The position numbers and the translations under genes are program-made. This document shows, piece after piece, positions 32,901 to 35,417 of a stretch of 35,417 nt of DNA; position 1 is the stretch's first letter; every line of letters begins with the position of its first letter. The stretch is from an uncultured Burkholderiales bacterium (lineage in GTDB: Bacteria > Pseudomonadota > Gammaproteobacteria > Burkholderiales > Burkholderiaceae_C). Location of the stretch: assembly GCA_937871935.1 (NCBI GenBank), contig CALMQI010000439.1, positions 1 through 35,417 of the forward strand. Direction: 5' to 3'. A model generated the notes under the pieces. The model did not search any database and was not told where the DNA came from. It saw only the letters and a program-made list of their open reading frames with translations.

Positions 32901-33341
32901 GTGGGCCGACTCGACCTCCCGGGCGAGAACTGCGCCGAGCGCGAGCAGCGCCAGACCGCAACGCACCGCGCGCTCGGCATCGTCTTCGCGGGCATCGCCG
33001 GCACCAAACACCGCCAGCAGGTTGTCGCCGGCGTATTGCAGCACCTTGCCCTGATGGGCTTCGACCAGCACCGACGCGCGCGCCAGCGCCCCGTCCATCA
33101 CGGCGCTGGTGGCCTCTGGATCGAGCTTCTGGCTCAGCGTGGTGGAGCCCACGACGTCGAGAAACAGGATGCTCACCTGCCTGAGCGACTGCGTCGGCTC
33201 GGCCTGCACGGCACCGCGCAGCGCGTCGAGCCGGGCGCGGGCCGCCGCCAGCAGCGGCTCGACGACCGCATCGCCCAGCAGCGAACGTTGGCCCTCCAAC
33301 GCAGCGATGGCAGCTTCGAGCTGCTGTTGCTCGCGTGACAT
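29979..33341 (-). CDS. Class III cyclase-AAA ATPase-TPR signalling protein
   Basis: A 1120-residue multidomain protein. Residues 1-45 form a helical leader (EQQQLEAAIAALEGQRSLLG). A class III cyclase domain follows (about 54-232): ILFLDVVGSTTLS (D62), QYAGDNLLAVFG (D106) and MAVNIAARM (N181, R185). An AAA/STAND-type ATPase comes next with Walker A VVAEAGIGKSRLLHEF (about 281-296) and Walker B IVLQLEDLHWADD. The C-terminal half is TPR-rich (about 620-1120). This architecture is frequent in large-genome bacteria and usually of unknown signal. ATG 33341 has no clear Shine-Dalgarno site. The base-reading Lys position is Gln103. It is divergent from the lipoprotein at 33455. Confidence 0.92.
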   Translation of the reverse strand: MSREQQQLEAAIAALEGQRSLLGDAVVEPLLAAARARLDALRGAVQAEPTQSLRQVSILFLDVVGSTTLSQKLDPEATSAVMDGALARASVLVEAHQGKVLQYAGDNLLAVFGAGDAREDDAERAVRCGLALLALGAVLAREVESAHGHAGFNVRVGIHTGGVLLGGGVDAEGTIRGMAVNIAARMEQTAPAGALRISHDTYALVRGMFDVEPQPALLVKGFDEPVQSYLVVRAKPRSFHIGTRGIEGVATRMVGRDAEFQQLQQAFGRLFVAKQLITVTVVAEAGIGKSRLLHEFEAWSEARPESFYLFRGRATQQTQSQPFGLLRDILAWRLQIADDDTLDAARAKIEQGIVPLFVHDDGADVAEGHAHLLGHLLGIDFRDSRHVKGIVDDSRQIRDHALHAAAQVFRRVSASDGRPIVLQLEDLHWADDGTLDFLSHLPEVNRDVPMLLLALTRPALFERRSDWGRGVHQRLDLQPLGPGASRQLAGELLKSLPQAPAAVSELVAQRAEGNPFYMEELVKMLVDQGAIATSGARWTLRPEKLLVTQIPASLTGVLQARLDSLPGPERLALQEASVIGQVFWDQALAALDARSPAALPALTRRGLTPPRLDAAVEGMREYAFSHQILHEVTYATVLRRAKRALHARAADFLSGLTGARASDFLGATAEHFELAGDSANACEYFARAAEHAKARYAHDVALRHAARSIGLLDRHTELSAGAEALALRWRVLVVREYALNLQGHRAEQRATLNALHRVADALDDDSRRAFAARRESLLAMRTADHRAQQVDAARAMAFAERAGDVVSKLEAQRLLADALGALGELAAGEALAREGLAEARARGLRRVEGVFLNALSYIASLRDDQVTGLSLDLQDQAIWRELGDPQGEAIALSNVGGDWLWFGELDKARQCLEDALRLSRAAGARSLECGALGDLSHTLLRQGDAARALAVARQALDTAVHVQARDFEAQSLCRVGEAELALGNHAAAAAAFERAESVAAAIGHGVEHDALAGRARVALDASDLAGAMAFVERLLARAAGAGALEGADAKRILLTCHQVLAAAGDPRAAAPLERAHALLQSRAATIDDPALRASFLSRIAEHREILARWRNERGRSTGEE

Positions 33342-33454
33342 GAACGAGAAGCATAGCGGCTCGACAACGCCCTGCACTCGGAGGATGATCGTCGCCCGCG
33401 GAGCCGGGCCTGATCGCGGCTCGACGCGACCCATCGAAGAACAAGGGGAAACGC

Positions 33455-33997
33455 ATGCAGCACCAAGCCCTGCTTCTCACGGCGATCGCCGTCGCCGCGC
33501 TGGCCGGATGCTCGAAGAACGAACCAGCTGCCAACACCGCTGCGGCCGGATCGGCGGCTTCGGCCCCGGCTTCGGCGCCCGTGGCACCGCCCTGTCCACC
33601 CGAAGCGCCGGTCAAGATCGACAACGTCTCGGTGCCCGGCTCCGGCACGACGGCCACGATCCGGGTCCAGCCCGATCCACGGCAGATCAGCCGCAATGCC
33701 GGCGGCGTGCGCTGGACGCTCAAGAGTCCGCAAGGCAAGACCTACGAATTCACCGGCGACGGCATCACGTTCAAGTCCAATGCACCGCAGGGGCCCACCT
33801 CGTCGGTGCCGGGCAAGACCGAGTTCGTCGCGTGTTTCGGCGCGACGCCGCCCGACCAGGTGTGGCCCTACACGATCAAGTTCGTCGACAAGGCCGTGCC
33901 GACCACGGTGTGGGTGTGCGACCCGACGATCGTCAACCGCGACACGATCGACCCCAAGGACGTGGCGGCCACCGTCAACTGCACGAAGCAGCCCTAG
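33455..33997 (+). CDS. Small lipoprotein, hypothetical
   Basis: A 180-residue lipoprotein. [14 protein letters not shown] then SKNEPAANT gives a clear lipobox with the acylated Cys at residue 19. A low-complexity Ala/Ser/Pro linker ([17 protein letters not shown]) leads to a compact beta-rich domain ([39 protein letters not shown]) with two further cysteine-containing strands (EFVACFG, VWVCDP, VNCTKQP) that may form a disulfide. I do not recognise the family. AAGGGGAA precedes ATG 33455. Its stop codon shares a CTAG palindrome with the convergent gene's stop. Confidence 0.82.
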   Translation: MQHQALLLTAIAVAALAGCSKNEPAANTAAAGSAASAPASAPVAPPCPPEAPVKIDNVSVPGSGTTATIRVQPDPRQISRNAGGVRWTLKSPQGKTYEFTGDGITFKSNAPQGPTSSVPGKTEFVACFGATPPDQVWPYTIKFVDKAVPTTVWVCDPTIVNRDTIDPKDVAATVNCTKQP

Positions 33998-35417
33998 CGT
34001 TGCCCCGGCGCGGTTCGTGCGTGCTGCAGCGCGCGGCCGAACTCGGACTCCGCGCCCAGATCGGGCATCTCGCGCGCCAGCGCCTCGGCGCGCGCCAGGT
34101 AGGCCTCGGCCGCTGTGGCATCGCCGGCGAGTGCTTCGGCTCGCGCCCGGTGGCTCAGCAGGATGCCCAGGCTGAGGTGGTCACCCAGTGCCTCGAGCAG
34201 ATGCTGCCCGGCCGCCATGTCGGCACGCGCCGCGTCGAATTGCCCGCGCCGCGCCTGCAGCAGGCCCAGGTAACCGAGAACTTGCCCCTGGCTGCGGTTG
34301 TCGCCGAGTTCGCGCGCCACCGCGAGTGAGGCGCGGTAGTGCGCCTCGGCCACGTCCGGTCGGCCCTGCGCATCCGCCAGCAAACCCAGATTGCAGCGGG
34401 CCACCGCCACGAGCTGCGCATGACCGAGCTCGCGCGCCGCTTCGTTGGCCGCGTCGAGCTCGCGCTGCGCATCCGCCAAGTGGCCCTGCTCGAAATGCAG
34501 CAGCCCGAGGTTGCAGCGCGCATTGGCCTCCCATTGGCGGTCGCCGAGCTCGCGCGCGATCTCGATCGCGAGTTCGTAGTGCGTGCGCGCCTGCGCCGGG
34601 CGCCCCTGGTTGGCGAACCAGGTGCCCAGGTTGCCGGCGGAGCCGCCTTCCCAGCGTCGTGCGCCACCGTCGCGCGCGATGCCGAGCGCCTGCTCGTAGT
34701 GCCGGCGTGCGCTGTCGACCTGTCCGCACGATTCTTCGTGCGCGGCCATGCCGTTGAGCACCGTGCAGCGCAGGTCGGCGTCGGCGCTGTCGTCGATCGC
34801 CGCCATGGCGGCTTGATAGAGTGCCGCCGCTGCGTCCACCGGCCCGGCCTGCGCCGCGAGTGCGGCCAGACCGTTCAGCGCGCGCGCTTCGCGGTTGCGC
34901 TCACCGAGCGCTCGCGCGCCCGCGGCGGCCCGCTCGTAGAGCTGCCGCGCCTGCGTCTTCAGGCCGCTGTGCGAGTGCGCCGTCGCGCTGTCGAGTTCCA
35001 CATCGACGCGCAGCCGGCCCTCCAACCCCGTCATCGCGCGGACGGCCTCGGCCAGCGCCGGCAGCAGCGCGCAATCCACTGCCATGGCAAGCGTCGCGGG
35101 AAGCCACTCGCGGCCCAGCATCGCCGCTCGCCCGGCCAGCCACAGCCCCGCGAGCGCGGCGATCGCCTCCTCGATCCACGCCTCGGCTGCGCCGCCCTGC
35201 AGGTAGGCCTGGGGATCGCGCTGCAGCAGGCCGAGTACGCCGCCGAGCGCGCGCAGTTGCGGCGCGAGCGCCTTTTCGCCGGCGTTGATGCGGTTGGCGA
35301 GGTTGAAGAGCTCCGCGACCGCTTCGGGGGTGCCGAAGTCGTCGTCCATGGCCGCCTTGAAGTGCACCGCGTGAGCTTCCTTCCAGTCCACTTCAGATGA
35401 AACGGTTTGGGGTGAGT
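33994..35417 (-). CDS. CysRS C-terminal segment fused in frame to a TPR protein (5' end outside window)
   Basis: The frame is open to the right edge; the gene begins beyond it. The visible N-terminal part (from [20 protein letters not shown] through [16 protein letters not shown] to [20 protein letters not shown]) is the anticodon-binding DALR region of cysteinyl-tRNA synthetase. After [12 protein letters not shown], around 35150-35160, homology to CysRS stops: the usual C-terminal AK-x-x-KD-F-x-x-AD-x-IR tail is missing. The frame continues into TPR repeats ([80 protein letters not shown]). It may be a gene fusion by deletion, or an assembly join. An internal GTG at 35391 could start a TPR-only protein. 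Confidence 0.7.
   Translation of the reverse strand, partial: SPQTVSSEVDWKEAHAVHFKAAMDDDFGTPEAVAELFNLANRINAGEKALAPQLRALGGVLGLLQRDPQAYLQGGAAEAWIEEAIAALAGLWLAGRAAMLGREWLPATLAMAVDCALLPALAEAVRAMTGLEGRLRVDVELDSATAHSHSGLKTQARQLYERAAAGARALGERNREARALNGLAALAAQAGPVDAAAALYQAAMAAIDDSADADLRCTVLNGMAAHEESCGQVDSARRHYEQALGIARDGGARRWEGGSAGNLGTWFANQGRPAQARTHYELAIEIARELGDRQWEANARCNLGLLHFEQGHLADAQRELDAANEAARELGHAQLVAVARCNLGLLADAQGRPDVAEAHYRASLAVARELGDNRSQGQVLGYLGLLQARRGQFDAARADMAAGQHLLEALGDHLSLGILLSHRARAEALAGDATAAEAYLARAEALAREMPDLGAESEFGRALQHARTAPGQR

Noticed and set aside
31197-33338. A 713-codon plus-strand frame opposite the cyclase-AAA-TPR gene.
   Set aside because: Low-complexity Arg/Gln/His composition and no motif; the minus strand has clear cyclase and Walker motifs.
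29979-33341. The cyclase-AAA-TPR protein as part of a second Pycsar or CBASS-type defence locus.
   Set aside because: This architecture is common in large genomes, and neighbouring genes (monooxygenase, lipoprotein) show no effector-like features.
1-35417. CRISPR arrays, insertion sequences, tRNA or rRNA genes.
   Set aside because: No regularly spaced repeats, transposase-like proteins, cloverleaf or rRNA sequence were seen on reading the window.

Overview
The window is a very GC-rich (roughly 70%), densely coded bacterial chromosome segment with no gene-free stretch above 300 bases. Codon use, a UmuDC operon with a LexA box, a TRAP permease, DUF1615, DUF3297 and DUF1015 genes and a CysRS-like C-terminal segment suggest a betaproteobacterium of the Burkholderiales (Rubrivivax/Leptothrix-like). 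That assignment is inference; there is no rRNA or marker gene to prove it.

Layout. 1-1645: end of a TRAP large permease, then a metallophosphoesterase. 1666-3493 (-): a DUF1015 gene and a cyclic-nucleotide-binding (CNB) domain gene. 3666-4414: small conserved proteins. 4577-6596: a membrane-anchored nuclease-fold protein divergent from an HD-GYP phosphodiesterase-like protein. 6622-10063 (-): a tandem pair of exported paralogues with a conserved His/Cys pair resembling clan CD (caspase/CHAT) proteins. 10157-11928: an M20D amidohydrolase and a universal stress protein. 12090-14849: patatin, AraC-type regulator and a double NTF2-like exported protein; an identical 22-bp element precedes both the patatin and the NTF2-like gene with the same promoter geometry. 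14882-17217: a Cys-rich small protein and a CNB protein on the minus strand, divergent from a class III cyclase-FHA gene and a PycTM/DUF5706-like membrane protein. 17289-20653: DUF1615 lipoprotein, SGNH hydrolase and another lipoprotein. 20747-22547 (-): umuDC. 22644-26290: PH-like membrane protein, an NTE-like CNB-CNB-patatin protein and a secreted metzincin. 26373-29917: a D-aminoacylase-type amidohydrolase, an HPF/RaiA protein and a flavin monooxygenase. 29979-35417: a cyclase-AAA-TPR giant, a lipoprotein, and an open reading frame joining the C-terminal part of cysteinyl-tRNA synthetase to TPR repeats.

The strongest candidate for an undescribed system is 15202-17217. A cyclase fused to an FHA domain is followed after 7 nt by a three-helix membrane protein of the type used as effector in Pycsar antiphage systems. 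A CNB protein with a complete phosphate-binding cassette is transcribed divergently 77 bp away. Other items to check are the His/Cys paralogue pair, the AraC regulon element, a UmuD lacking its catalytic lysine, a predicted leaderless LexA-controlled umuD promoter, and the CysRS-TPR junction. All functional statements come from reading motifs by eye; no database search was run.
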